A stretch of 64,000 nt of DNA, from NCBI RefSeq assembly GCF_900107405.1, contig NZ_FNPV01000001.1, positions 310,001 through 374,000 of the forward strand, read 5' to 3'. Below are positions 1 to 8,689 of the stretch, piece after piece. The notes under the pieces are model-generated. The model was not told the origin of the DNA and made no database searches. It saw nothing but the letters and a program-made list of their open reading frames with translations. The DNA comes from Tindallia californiensis. Its GTDB lineage: Bacteria; Bacillota; Clostridia; Peptostreptococcales; Tindalliaceae. Each line of letters begins with the position of its first letter. Within the stretch, counting starts at the first letter, position 1. Position numbers and translations under genes: made by a program.

Positions 1-867
1 CAATAATAATGTTATTATTTTCGCCGCACGCAAGCCCAGTCCCAATGCTTTTGATGATTCATGAATCATCAAAGCAATGATTCCAGTATGAAGCCCTGAA
101 ACAGCAATAATATGAGCTGTGCCTGTCTTGGCAAAAACATTTCTCAAATCCTTGGAGACAAAACCTTGATTGCCTAACAGAATGCTTTTCAATACATCGC
201 TTTCCGGTGGTTCCAGGTGTTGGTTAATGAATCCTATTAAAGATGTTTTGGTTTGATCAGCAAAGCTTATCGGATGGTATGGATGCCGGGGTATTATCTG
301 CACGGTATAAGCTTCCGCTTGAAAAACAGCATGAAAGCCTCTTTCTTTCAGATGTTGATAGTAATCTTTCGATGGATTTTGCAATAAGCTCTCCTGTTGC
401 AAAAAAGAATTGATCACCATACTATCACCAGGTTTCGCCGATGCCAACACATGATCATGATCCTTTATACTGATTAGGATAACTCCTCTGGTTTTATGCT
501 TTTCTTCTCTGCCTTTAATGGCAACTTCTTGTAACTCCCCTTCAATGTTTATCCACTGGTTCTCATATCGGTTGACCCGCTGGACTTTCACTTTTACAGA
601 CTCTATCTGAGAAATAGGAATATTTGCTTTCTCCATATCGTGGAGAAGTGTTGTTTGTTTTTGATGAATGATGCCCGCCAAAAATCCCAGGCCAAAAAAA
701 ATGCTTAATACCAAGACCAATCGTCTAGGAAAATCATCTTTTACCCATCCAAACAGACCCATAAAAAGTCCGATGATCAGGAATATTCTAAAACCATGCT
801 CTAGCTTTAGTCCTGCCGCTACTCCAGAAATAAAGATAATCGCTACAGCTATGACGGGTCGCTTCAT
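1..867 (-). CDS. comEC: ComEC/Rec2 competence protein, N-terminal part (truncated by window edge)
   Basis: The minus-strand frame is open from an ATG at 867 to base 1, giving 289 residues of a longer protein. It begins with hydrophobic segments (about residues 1-20, 24-40 and 48-64), then a soluble DUF4131-like part. The hallmark of the ComEC competence domain follows near residue 225: SILLGNQGF, then TGTAHIIAVSGLHTG. ComEC forms the membrane channel for single-stranded DNA uptake. GGAG at 876-879 supports the start. It lies 30 bases downstream of the YibE/F gene on the same strand, so it is probably last in that transcript. The channel core and any C-terminal metallo-beta-lactamase domain lie outside the window. 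Confidence 0.9.
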   Translation of the reverse strand, partial: MKRPVIAVAIIFISGVAAGLKLEHGFRIFLIIGLFMGLFGWVKDDFPRRLVLVLSIFFGLGFLAGIIHQKQTTLLHDMEKANIPISQIESVKVKVQRVNRYENQWINIEGELQEVAIKGREEKHKTRGVILISIKDHDHVLASAKPGDSMVINSFLQQESLLQNPSKDYYQHLKERGFHAVFQAEAYTVQIIPRHPYHPISFADQTKTSLIGFINQHLEPPESDVLKSILLGNQGFVSKDLRNVFAKTGTAHIIAVSGLHTGIIALMIHESSKALGLGLRAAKIITLLL

Positions 868-897
868 AAACGAATCTCCTTCAAATAGAAGATGGTA

Positions 898-1998
898 TTA
901 ATTCGGTTTCCTTTTTAGTAAGATAGCACTAGCAACAGCGGTCAGTGGTACGGTTAAGACCAAACCAATACTTCCCGACAATGCTCTGACAATTTCAGTA
1001 GCGATAATATCTAAATTAATGATATCAACCACCGAAGCATCATAAGCCATAAACAGTAGCAATAAGGGTAATGCGGCACCGGTGTAGGCCAGTATTAAGG
1101 TGTTGGACATCGTTCCCATAATGTCTTGTCCTACGTTCATCCCTGATTTGACTAGTTCCTTAACCGCAATTTCCGGATTTGCCCGTCGCACTTCTTCCAT
1201 TGCTGACGCTACTGATATTCCTACATCCATCACAGCACCCAACGCTCCCATAATAATACCTGCAAAAAGTAGGTCTCTGAAGTCGAACTGGACAGCCTGA
1301 GGAATATACATAAGCATGGTTGCTTCTTCACTGGATAACCCAGTTAACTTTACTTGCGAACCTGCCCAAAACATAACCATACCAGCAACTAGTAGTCCTC
1401 CTATAATCCCCAGGATAGCCGCAATGCTTTTCCCATTAATCCCGTTAATAATGGTAATGGTCGCAATCGTAATAACCAAAGAACTAACAATCGTCAGCAG
1501 TATCGGAGAATATCCCTTAAGCATGCCTGGCAACATTACCTGTACAATCATAAAAAAGGTCAATGCTAGTGTTAGTAATGTTTTTGCACCTTTACTCCTG
1601 CCTATCAACAACAATAATAGGACAAATAGCATTAAAAGCATTATAATTGAACGATCTCGAATGTATTCCGTTATATGAAGCTCATAAGTACCATCTTCCA
1701 AAGTTTCCTTCATTAACATCACTCGATCTCCCGGTTCTACAGGAATATCATAAACCGGATGGTCGCTTAAATGATTTTCCACCACTTCCACTTTTCCTTG
1801 AAGTGATCCTCGGTCGATTTCAATCATAACTACCTGTATTGTAAAATGATCTTCAGCTCTTTGATCTTTAACTTCAAGAACTGTCCCTCTCATTCTTTCC
1901 ATCGCTTCTGGTTCATCAACTAATAGTCCTTGCGCAGCGACAACACTGTGACATAATAAAACAACGCTGATTATTAGCATTACTATGTTTTTTTTCAT
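898..1998 (-). CDS. YibE/F-family multi-pass membrane protein
   Basis: The protein has 366 residues: an N-terminal signal segment (about 3-22), an extracytoplasmic beta-rich region (about 30-115), then about seven hydrophobic segments from residue 118 to the end. This order, with the VVENHLSD and GLLVAGMVMFWAG regions, fits the YibE/F-like family (PF07907), whose function is unknown; a role in export or envelope stress is only a guess. I chose ATG at 1998 because AAAGGG lies 8 bases upstream; a GTG at 2007 in the same frame is possible. It sits 16 bases after the TPR gene and 30 before comEC, which suggests cotranscription. Confidence 0.85.
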   Translation of the reverse strand: MKKNIVMLIISVVLLCHSVVAAQGLLVDEPEAMERMRGTVLEVKDQRAEDHFTIQVVMIEIDRGSLQGKVEVVENHLSDHPVYDIPVEPGDRVMLMKETLEDGTYELHITEYIRDRSIIMLLMLFVLLLLLIGRSKGAKTLLTLALTFFMIVQVMLPGMLKGYSPILLTIVSSLVITIATITIINGINGKSIAAILGIIGGLLVAGMVMFWAGSQVKLTGLSSEEATMLMYIPQAVQFDFRDLLFAGIIMGALGAVMDVGISVASAMEEVRRANPEIAVKELVKSGMNVGQDIMGTMSNTLILAYTGAALPLLLLFMAYDASVVDIINLDIIATEIVRALSGSIGLVLTVPLTAVASAILLKRKPN

Positions 1999-2014
1999 TC
2001 TCCACACCCTTTTT

Positions 2015-3322
2015 TCAACGTTTCTTAGGTTTTTTTTTCATCATCTCATTACTTCTCAACTGATGCAACGCCTCATGAACCGGTTGAAAGTGAGGTATCA
2101 TTCTGCGTGCTCTATAGAGGTGCCATCTGGCTTTCTCCTGTTTTTCCAAAGTCATATATATTAATCCCAGTTGATAATAAAGATAGCCGTTTTCATAGCC
2201 TTTTTCCAATACTTTTTTAATGTATTTTAAAGCTTCATCCGGTTCATTCAGATGACTAAAGTAAATCTGTGATATATTCATCAATGCATAATGATCTTCC
2301 GGAAAGATCTTAAGCACTTTCAGATAGTAGTTTTTTGCCTTTTTGTACTGATCGGTTTCATAGTAACAAGCTGCCATTCCCGCGTAAATATCAGCGTGAA
2401 TATCTTCGGGAACTTCTTCCAAATCACCATGCAACGCTTTTCGATAACATTGCAAAGCCGACTTCAGATCTTCTTTTTCATATAGAATATCGGCCATTAA
2501 TTTCCAATAAAAAGAGTTGCCGATATCTTTTTCCAATACTTTTTTGAGCTCTACAAAAGCCAGTTGGTAATGACCAATATTACTTAAGGCAACAATGTAA
2601 TTATGCATCAAATATTGCTGATACGGAAATCTCTTTAATGATTCCTTGAGCAAATCAACTGCCTTTTCAGCTTTACCATTAAATAAATAAAAGTTGCTGA
2701 TGTTTAATACAGGGTCAGGAGAATCTGGTAATATTTTACATTGAAGCTTAAGGCATTTTTCTGCCCGCTGAAAAGAATCTACTTGGTCGTAACGTATGGC
2801 AAGTTCTTCAAAAAGGGTATAGCGATGATATTTTTTAAGAAATCCAGGTTTTAATTGTAGTATCAGCAATAGCCCATGATAAGCGTTATCAAGCATATTA
2901 TCTTTCAATAGCTTTTTTATCTCTTTAAAAAACACTCGATAGCTTTCTTGATTTTGTGGCATGTTTCGAAATTGATACTTGCGAATCCAATTTTTTTCCA
3001 ACTCTTTATAAGGCAAGGTCTTAACAGGATAAAACACCCATCCATTAAGCCTTTCCGGTCCTACCGCTTTACATAGATAATGCAATAATTTTTTATCTAA
3101 GTCATCATGAATCGATTCAACTTTTAGCCAGCATCCTGGAAGGCCACGATAAACCGTTTTTGCCTCAATATTTTTAATCCCCATTACTTTTTTGTGTTTC
3201 TTCTGGTCTGTATTATATTCTTCCCATTGTTGCTGTAAATCGCTTTCTTTTGGGATATCAAGTATTTTCTGCACTGCCTTTTTCTGTTCTATACTGTTTG
3301 GTGAAAATATATAATAGGTCAT
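2015..3322 (-). CDS. Tetratricopeptide-repeat protein
   Basis: The 435-residue protein has no signal peptide or membrane segment. The first 130 residues match no family I know. From about residue 140 to 420 it is a run of TPR-like helical hairpins; examples are near 210 (PVLNISNFYLFNGKAEKAVD), 270 (FYWKLMADILYEKEDLKSAL) and 345 (YALMNISQIYFSHLNEPDEA). TPR arrays normally mediate protein contacts, so this is probably a cytoplasmic scaffold. The ATG at 3322 has a strong AAGGAAGGGG upstream. It lies 13 bases after the lipoprotein gene and just before yibE/F and comEC. The partner is unknown. Confidence 0.8.
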   Translation of the reverse strand: MTYYIFSPNSIEQKKAVQKILDIPKESDLQQQWEEYNTDQKKHKKVMGIKNIEAKTVYRGLPGCWLKVESIHDDLDKKLLHYLCKAVGPERLNGWVFYPVKTLPYKELEKNWIRKYQFRNMPQNQESYRVFFKEIKKLLKDNMLDNAYHGLLLILQLKPGFLKKYHRYTLFEELAIRYDQVDSFQRAEKCLKLQCKILPDSPDPVLNISNFYLFNGKAEKAVDLLKESLKRFPYQQYLMHNYIVALSNIGHYQLAFVELKKVLEKDIGNSFYWKLMADILYEKEDLKSALQCYRKALHGDLEEVPEDIHADIYAGMAACYYETDQYKKAKNYYLKVLKIFPEDHYALMNISQIYFSHLNEPDEALKYIKKVLEKGYENGYLYYQLGLIYMTLEKQEKARWHLYRARRMIPHFQPVHEALHQLRSNEMMKKKPKKR

Positions 3323-3335
3323 TTTTTCCCCTTCC

Positions 3336-4706
3336 TTATCGTATCAACCAAGCCGCTTTTTCTTCATTGAATCCTTGACGATAAAGTATCACGCCTTCTT
3401 TATTCTTCAATGTTGCTGTTTCCGTTATTTTATCAGAAAATATTATTACATTTTCAGTTTTATTAAAATCTGTTCGAAGGAGCTGTTTATTTTCATTCAC
3501 ATCAGCTAAATAGTAAATCTCTTTATCTTTTAGGAAAAAAAAGGGGGTTTCTTCTGATAAATCATGATACATAACAGCTCCTGTCTTATTATCCTGTATC
3601 AACAACTCTTTTCTGCGATCCACACTCCCTCTGATCAGTAAATAAGTATCGCCATGATAGTAAACATCATCTGCTAAAGAAACCCTATGATCCCAGTGCG
3701 AAAGACCTACTGTTTTTTCTATCTGGTGATATAAATGCAGGATACTTAAACTGAACCCATCTTCTTGATTCTTATTAATGTAGAGTGCATGATAACCATC
3801 TGCTGAAACATATGGTCCTTCGATCACTTTCTCCCCTTCTGATAATTGCCCTAAAAGACTAATCTGTCGACGTTCACGAAAATAAATTCCCACTTGCTGT
3901 GTTTTGGCATGACGAAATAAGAGAACACTGTCATCAAGTCCCCATGCAGCGTGAATACCCGGTATTCCACTTACTATTTTTCGTCCTGAGTCGGCGCCAT
4001 AAAGGCGCAAATCAATTTCTTCCTTTGATGCATCAAGTATCTCAACCGCTATATATCCGCCTTCAGGAGAGACTTGGATTCGTATTTCTTCTGTTTCTAA
4101 CTCAATATCTATCTCTGTTTTTTTCTGATTTATTACATGATAACTGATGTACTGGCCTTTAGTGTTGGTGGGTACTATGATCCTGTTTCTTTTCTTATTC
4201 ATTTTAAGATCAGGAAAATGGTCAGCCTTTTCTATCAGAAGATTTACTGAATCATAGGCCTCGCCCCAGTGATGATTGATGTCATAGTGACCCTCGCTAT
4301 CCTGTGATATCACCAGAATGCCCTTGGCACAAAAGAGCATTTCCAAGATCACCTGATCCAGATTTTGGTAATAATGGTTGATCTCCTCCAAAGAAACGGG
4401 TTGAATGTCCCCTCCTTCGACATCAATTTCAAAAGCTTTCATTTTACTAAAATCATAAATCATCACATTTCGAGACCGTTCACTGTCATCAATACTCCAT
4501 TCGTAGCCAGGCCAACGAATATCTATGCCCAATTCTGTTGTTTCTATTTGAGGCGTCGAAGCAACTGGCAAAAACCAAGGATCTTCCCAAGGCATTGGTA
4601 CATCAACGCCTTTTTTTTCTTCAATTTTTTCTCCTCCGCAAGCCACTAACAAAAAAATAGATAGGGCTCCCAGCATTAATATGGTAAAATAATGATGTTT
4701 CTTCAC
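3336..4706 (-). CDS. Putative lipoprotein of unknown function
   Basis: A GTG at 4706, with GAGTGG six bases upstream, gives 456 residues that begin with a lipoprotein signal: basic start, hydrophobic core, lipobox LVAC with Cys23. The same frame can be read back to 4754, but that adds a polar stretch before the signal, so I prefer 4706. The mature part has repeated short beta-like blocks with aromatic and Asp residues, such as GGYIAVEILDASKE and YVSADGYHALYINKNQ. These resemble beta-propeller blades, but no named family is recognised. It is first in a likely operon with the TPR, YibE/F and comEC genes and is divergent from the lipoprotein hydrolase at 4782. Confidence 0.65.
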   Translation of the reverse strand: MKKHHYFTILMLGALSIFLLVACGGEKIEEKKGVDVPMPWEDPWFLPVASTPQIETTELGIDIRWPGYEWSIDDSERSRNVMIYDFSKMKAFEIDVEGGDIQPVSLEEINHYYQNLDQVILEMLFCAKGILVISQDSEGHYDINHHWGEAYDSVNLLIEKADHFPDLKMNKKRNRIIVPTNTKGQYISYHVINQKKTEIDIELETEEIRIQVSPEGGYIAVEILDASKEEIDLRLYGADSGRKIVSGIPGIHAAWGLDDSVLLFRHAKTQQVGIYFRERRQISLLGQLSEGEKVIEGPYVSADGYHALYINKNQEDGFSLSILHLYHQIEKTVGLSHWDHRVSLADDVYYHGDTYLLIRGSVDRRKELLIQDNKTGAVMYHDLSEETPFFFLKDKEIYYLADVNENKQLLRTDFNKTENVIIFSDKITETATLKNKEGVILYRQGFNEEKAAWLIR

Positions 4707-4764
4707 AGCATTCCACTCTTTCTTAATAATTGTTTTGACGGAAACACAGGTCATTCCGATAACA

Positions 4765-4778
4765 GATAGGAGCCTATC
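4765..4778 (+). promoter_or_regulatory. Hairpin that could sequester the ribosome binding site of the 4782 gene
   Basis: GATAGG (4765-4770), AG, CCTATC (4773-4778) form a perfect 6-bp inverted repeat. The only purine-rich Shine-Dalgarno candidate for the ATG at 4782, AGGAG at 4768-4772, lies inside it. Translation may therefore be damped. The two-base loop is too small to form as drawn, so the outer pairs would have to carry the structure; this is a weak inference. Confidence 0.35.
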
Positions 4779-4781
4779 CCC

Positions 4782-5744
4782 ATGAATATACGTATAAAAT
4801 ACCTATTCCTTTTGCTGACAGCCAGCATTCTATTCTTTGGCTGCTTTGGGAAATCAGATTCAGATTATTTGACAGTTCATATGATCGATGTTGGCCAAGG
4901 TGATAGTTTTTTAATAAAAACACCAGAAGGAACTTCCATCCTTATCGATGGTGGTTCTCCTCAATACGGCGATGATGTCGTAGCCTATTTGAAACGCGAA
5001 AAAATACAACAAATTGATTATTTAATTGCAACCCATCCTCATTCAGATCATATCGGCGGGCTGGTTACCGTAATGAACGAGTTTCCGGTAGAAAATCTGA
5101 TTCTTCCAGAAGTTTCGCATACAAGTCAACTATTCGAATCTTTTTTAGATACAGCCTTTACAACCAATGTGCCCCTTTTTCCTGTCAAAAAATCATCCCG
5201 CCACTCATTAGAAGACGAAATTTTTTTCGACATCCTTCACACGGGCGTTCATTATGGTTCGCACTTAAACAACTGGTCTGTCGTCCTTCGACTTACTCAT
5301 CAAGAGATGTCTTTTCTATTTACTGGCGATTTAGAGTCAGAAGCTGAAAGGGACCTTTTGAACCAGTTCTCCTCTAAAAAACTGGCTTCCGAGGTATTGA
5401 AAGTTGGTCATCACGGAAGTAATACGTCCACTACTCCCGCTTTTTTGCAGGTAGTCAGTCCTCAGGTTGCCCTTATATCCTGCGGAATAAACAATCAATA
5501 CGGACACCCCAGTACAGAAGTTGTCAACCGTTTAGAGGAAAGTGGCGTTTGGATCTACAGAACTGATCTTCAAGGAACTATCGTATTATATAGTGACGGA
5601 TACAACGTATGGTCTCATCAGCCACCAGTAAATTTAGATCCAATCTCTTCGTCGAATGTCAAGCCTTCTTTTTGCGGCTTCTTTGTTAATGGCGTTCCCC
5701 TGCTCACAGCTCACATCATACCATTTAAGAAAGAAGTCGTCTAG
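4782..5744 (+). CDS. ComEC-type metallo-beta-lactamase-fold lipoprotein
   Basis: The 320-residue protein has a lipoprotein signal (lipobox LFFGC, Cys21) followed by a metallo-beta-lactamase fold like the C-terminal domain of ComEC/Rec2. Visible marks are MIDVGQGDSFLI, the metal motif HPHSDH at 85-90, the FTGDLESEAE region and VGHHGSN. Such stand-alone relatives are annotated as ComEC/Rec2-related hydrolases; nuclease activity outside the membrane is plausible but unproven. Family homology ends near LYSDG, about residue 270, and the last 45 or so residues are extra. The final 111 bases are antisense to the end of the methyltransferase gene. The full comEC lies 4 kb away on the other strand. 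Confidence 0.85.
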   Translation: MNIRIKYLFLLLTASILFFGCFGKSDSDYLTVHMIDVGQGDSFLIKTPEGTSILIDGGSPQYGDDVVAYLKREKIQQIDYLIATHPHSDHIGGLVTVMNEFPVENLILPEVSHTSQLFESFLDTAFTTNVPLFPVKKSSRHSLEDEIFFDILHTGVHYGSHLNNWSVVLRLTHQEMSFLFTGDLESEAERDLLNQFSSKKLASEVLKVGHHGSNTSTTPAFLQVVSPQVALISCGINNQYGHPSTEVVNRLEESGVWIYRTDLQGTIVLYSDGYNVWSHQPPVNLDPISSSNVKPSFCGFFVNGVPLLTAHIIPFKKEVV

Positions 5745-7802
5745 CCGTTGCCATAGATCATTGCGAAGTTCATCACTAATATTGTCTTCTTTCATCAAGT
5801 CATTTACCAACGCAACTACTTTTTCTTCTGACACACTATCCTTTGGTGTTGGTACAGGCACTGCTTTTAACGGAGTAGCGTATAGCTCTAAATCCTTTCC
5901 TTTTGATTTTCCAAAATAAGAAAACCATGCGTAGCACAAGGAAGAGTTCAGCCATCCTATTAAGTAAAGAGGAGAAAACCACGCTTCCGGCTTAGTCTGG
6001 ATATAATACACATCAGCACTTGCATACCAACTATCCTTTGACCAGGCAAACATATTGTATGTCGCACGTTGTGGTACAACAATCTTAGGCTTTTCAAACA
6101 TTGTTTGCTTACGAGGCCAGTGTAGAGAGTACCATTTCCTCATATTTTTATAAACTTCACGGCGCTTTTGAAGAATTGGTTGATATCTTTCCAGATGACG
6201 ATTGATAGAAGGGTATTCTTCTATCTTTAACATATTCTTATCTGTTATATAGAGAATATATTGATCTTCTCGCTTTCGGACCCGAAAAGGTAAAATATCG
6301 CTATTCTTATGAAAGGGCTTTAGAAATTGCTTTTCTTTGTCCGTAAGGTTTAGTGCTTCCACCTCCTGCTTCTGCAAAACAAATATTCCTTTGTTTTTAT
6401 TCCATTCCGGACAAATTTCTCGATGTTTTTCTGTCACTTTATCCGCTCCACTAACCAGCCCCTGATTAATATAACAAAAATCACTAAGTCGGTAGGCTGT
6501 CTTTTTCATAATACTATCCAGCACTGATTTATCGATTGGTGAGTACTTTAGCAGCAGCTGACCTCGAGTGTCAAAAATATCATTTGTATTTTCAAAAATG
6601 CGGTATGAACACCCCGGAATTTCTCCTTCAATGCCATTTTTTTCCAATACCTTAAACAGCTTATCCGGAGGCTGGTCCTTGGCGTTAGGAAACAGAAGTT
6701 TCACCTGGCTGTCTTCTGCTGTTTTTTTATATAAACTATAGATCAAGTTGTGTTGACCTTTCGCTTGATGAAAAACTTTCATGTCACCAAGTTGTATCAT
6801 CCACTTTGGTTTCAGTTCCTCCTTTATATACTTACGGAGTTTTTTTGCCCCATCAGCCGTTGCAAAGTATGAGGTGGTGATATAGCATAACCTTCCTCCT
6901 TCTTTCAGAAGTTCTGAGCCACGATAAATAAAATAGTAAAAATAATCCATACTTCGTTCGTAATAATGTTTTCCAAACTCTGTTTCTTTGATGTAGGTGA
7001 AAACCTTTTGATTTCCTTTTTCACCTATATACGGCGGGTTTCCAATAATAAGATCAAACATTTCTTCTTGAGGTGGTTCCCATAATAATCCATCTTCACA
7101 AAAAACAGATAGTTGAAGGTGTTGTTGAACTCTCAGAGGTAATTCCAGACGAATCAACACTTCAGCCAATACAGCTGCTTCTGGCTCTTTTTCAATGCCT
7201 GTTAACTGATTTTCGAACACATGAAGGGCGCTTGCTTCCCAAGGGGTGTATTCTTGATGGTTATCGACTACTTCTGCCTGCAATCTCGCTAAGTGTCGAT
7301 AGCATTCTCTCAAAAAAACACCACTTCCACAGGAAATATCGGCAATACGTATTGATTTTATTTTATCAATATACTCCGCTTTGCACGAAGGCCTGTCTTT
7401 TTGAATTAAATCATCCAGTGATTGTTTTACCATAAAAGAGGCCATTGCTTGATCTGTATAGAAACTTCCTGTTTTCGCCTTATATCCACTGCCTAGTATT
7501 TCTTGATAAAAACTTTCTAGCTCTGTGATGTGAGGTATATCGTCTAATTGATTCTTGCACAGAAAATCATCTCCTATTCTCTGACTTTCATAGTGGTCGA
7601 AGGTTTCAAACATTTTTCTAAGGTCATTACAGTTTTCTTGTTTCAAGCTATTTAGTAGGGAAATTGTTCGAGATTCATCTACGGCATTTGCAAGGCAACG
7701 AGCTAAGATCCATAAAAAAACAGGACCAGCTTCCACGGCATGCTTTTTCGTCATATCCTTTACGGCTTTCCTACACACTTCAAACCATTCAGATGAGTTC
7801 AT
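5634..7802 (-). CDS. Solitary N6-adenine DNA methyltransferase (Eco57I/type IIG-like, CamA-like architecture)
   Basis: The 722 residues include the SAM-binding motif DISCGSG (about 155-161), the catalytic NPPY motif (255-258, in DLIIGNPPYIG), and a C-terminal TaqI-like target-recognition region (GLVSGADKV, KWYSLHWPRK, SADVYYI, GWLNSS). The predicted activity is methylation of adenine N6 at a specific DNA site. The first 110 residues are helical and show no PD-(D/E)xK nuclease motif, and no restriction enzyme gene is adjacent, so I read it as a solitary, possibly epigenetic, methyltransferase. The motif order recalls CamA of Clostridioides difficile; orthology is untested. AGGAG supports the ATG at 7802. 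The 3' end overlaps the convergent lipoprotein gene. Confidence 0.88.
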   Translation of the reverse strand: MNSSEWFEVCRKAVKDMTKKHAVEAGPVFLWILARCLANAVDESRTISLLNSLKQENCNDLRKMFETFDHYESQRIGDDFLCKNQLDDIPHITELESFYQEILGSGYKAKTGSFYTDQAMASFMVKQSLDDLIQKDRPSCKAEYIDKIKSIRIADISCGSGVFLRECYRHLARLQAEVVDNHQEYTPWEASALHVFENQLTGIEKEPEAAVLAEVLIRLELPLRVQQHLQLSVFCEDGLLWEPPQEEMFDLIIGNPPYIGEKGNQKVFTYIKETEFGKHYYERSMDYFYYFIYRGSELLKEGGRLCYITTSYFATADGAKKLRKYIKEELKPKWMIQLGDMKVFHQAKGQHNLIYSLYKKTAEDSQVKLLFPNAKDQPPDKLFKVLEKNGIEGEIPGCSYRIFENTNDIFDTRGQLLLKYSPIDKSVLDSIMKKTAYRLSDFCYINQGLVSGADKVTEKHREICPEWNKNKGIFVLQKQEVEALNLTDKEKQFLKPFHKNSDILPFRVRKREDQYILYITDKNMLKIEEYPSINRHLERYQPILQKRREVYKNMRKWYSLHWPRKQTMFEKPKIVVPQRATYNMFAWSKDSWYASADVYYIQTKPEAWFSPLYLIGWLNSSLCYAWFSYFGKSKGKDLELYATPLKAVPVPTPKDSVSEEKVVALVNDLMKEDNISDELRNDLWQRLDDFFLKWYDVSCEQGNAINKEAAKRRLDIRRRDWI

Positions 7803-7831
7803 ATAATAGTCTCCTTATATCCATTATTTTC

Positions 7832-7858
7832 ACCGCTTATTATACCATAATAAGCGGT
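7832..7858 (-). promoter_or_regulatory. Perfect inverted repeat overlapping the methyltransferase promoter
   Basis: ACCGCTTATTA (7832-7842) and TAATAAGCGGT (7848-7858) are exact reverse complements around a 5-base spacer. On the minus strand a TATAAT -10 box preceded by TGG (extended -10) falls at 7844-7839, inside the repeat and about 37 bases before the methyltransferase ATG. The -35 position is poor. This is the arrangement of an operator for a dimeric repressor. A transcribed hairpin is the alternative; read on the plus strand it is followed by a short T run, but no plus-strand gene nearby needs a terminator. Confidence 0.55.
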
Positions 7859-7903
7859 ATTTTTAGTTTTGGGGAGAGTTTCATAAACAGTCTGTCAATA
7901 ATT

Positions 7904-7934
7904 GGTACCTCCGTTGGGTACATATACTAGTACC
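7904..7934. promoter_or_regulatory. Clustered GGTAC repeats in the intergenic region before the 7990 gene
   Basis: GGTACC (7904-7909) is followed by GGTAC (7917-7921) and its reverse complement GTACC (7930-7934) with an 8-base spacer. A weak -10-like TATACT (7923-7928) lies between the arms. It may be a regulatory site for the gene at 7990; no factor can be named. The rest of 7859-7989 shows nothing else. Confidence 0.3.
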
Positions 7935-7989
7935 TTCAGTAATGATCTAACCAGTTATTACCGATAATAAGAGTGAAGGGGTGAATCCT

Positions 7990-8658
7990 ATGTCTAAAAT
8001 TTCTTCTGTTAATAAAGATCGCATATCCACTTATTATGTCAATAGAAAAAATACTAATCAACAAGTTTCTACTGTCGATAAATTAGAAAAAATAAATCCT
8101 ATTCAAGGCAGTATGTCTAACTCAAGCGAAAATTTCCTTTTGTTTTCGGATATGTTTTATGGTAAAATTCGAGATCTAAAGCAATTCTATAAAAAGTTTT
8201 ATGCTCATGAACAAGCATTAGATCATGCGCTGGAAAAATTCAAAAAAAACGAACGTGAAGAGGAAACAGAGGATTGGGTTTCTATCATCGTTGAGCTATT
8301 CAACAAATATAACCAGGCATTGGACAGTTTGAAGGAGTTTGAAAAAGAATTAGGTATCGATCATAGCACGAAAATTGTCGATATTGTTCGGCGTTATCGC
8401 CCCTCGCTTGAAAATATTGGCGTCGCATTGCGACCAAGTGGTCATTTAGATGCCGATGCTAAATTGGTTGAAGAAAAATTGCAAGAAAATCCGACTCATA
8501 TGGATTTTCTATTCTACTATCGCCAAGGCTTGTTGTATGAGCTAAACGATATTTTTAAGAAAATCCAAGCGAAACCCAACCAAAGCGTTTTTAATGAAAA
8601 AATGGACCAGGTAGTCAACCAGTATACCAGCGGCCACATTGTTGATGATCAGTCCTGA
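7990..8658 (+). CDS. Hypothetical helical protein
   Basis: The 222-residue protein is soluble and mostly alpha-helical by composition, with no signal peptide, membrane segment, cysteine or catalytic motif that I recognise. A Ser/Asn-rich, probably flexible first 45 residues lead into a charged helical part (for example HALEKFKKNEREEE). A more conserved-looking segment, VRRYRPSLENIGVALRPSG, sits near residues 135-155. The ATG at 7990 is preferred over a GTG at 7981, because AAGGGG lies 10 bases upstream of the ATG. It is followed after 31 bases by the alanyl-tRNA editing gene, so the two may be cotranscribed. Function unknown. Confidence 0.6.
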   Translation: MSKISSVNKDRISTYYVNRKNTNQQVSTVDKLEKINPIQGSMSNSSENFLLFSDMFYGKIRDLKQFYKKFYAHEQALDHALEKFKKNEREEETEDWVSIIVELFNKYNQALDSLKEFEKELGIDHSTKIVDIVRRYRPSLENIGVALRPSGHLDADAKLVEEKLQENPTHMDFLFYYRQGLLYELNDIFKKIQAKPNQSVFNEKMDQVVNQYTSGHIVDDQS

Positions 8659-8689
8659 ACATGATATTTATCACCTAGGAGGAGCGTTT

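Noticed and set aside
5634-7802. Part of a BREX, DISARM or other phage-defence island
   Set aside because: The methyltransferase is alone; neighbours are competence-like, unknown and tRNA-editing genes, with no helicase, nuclease or phosphatase partners.
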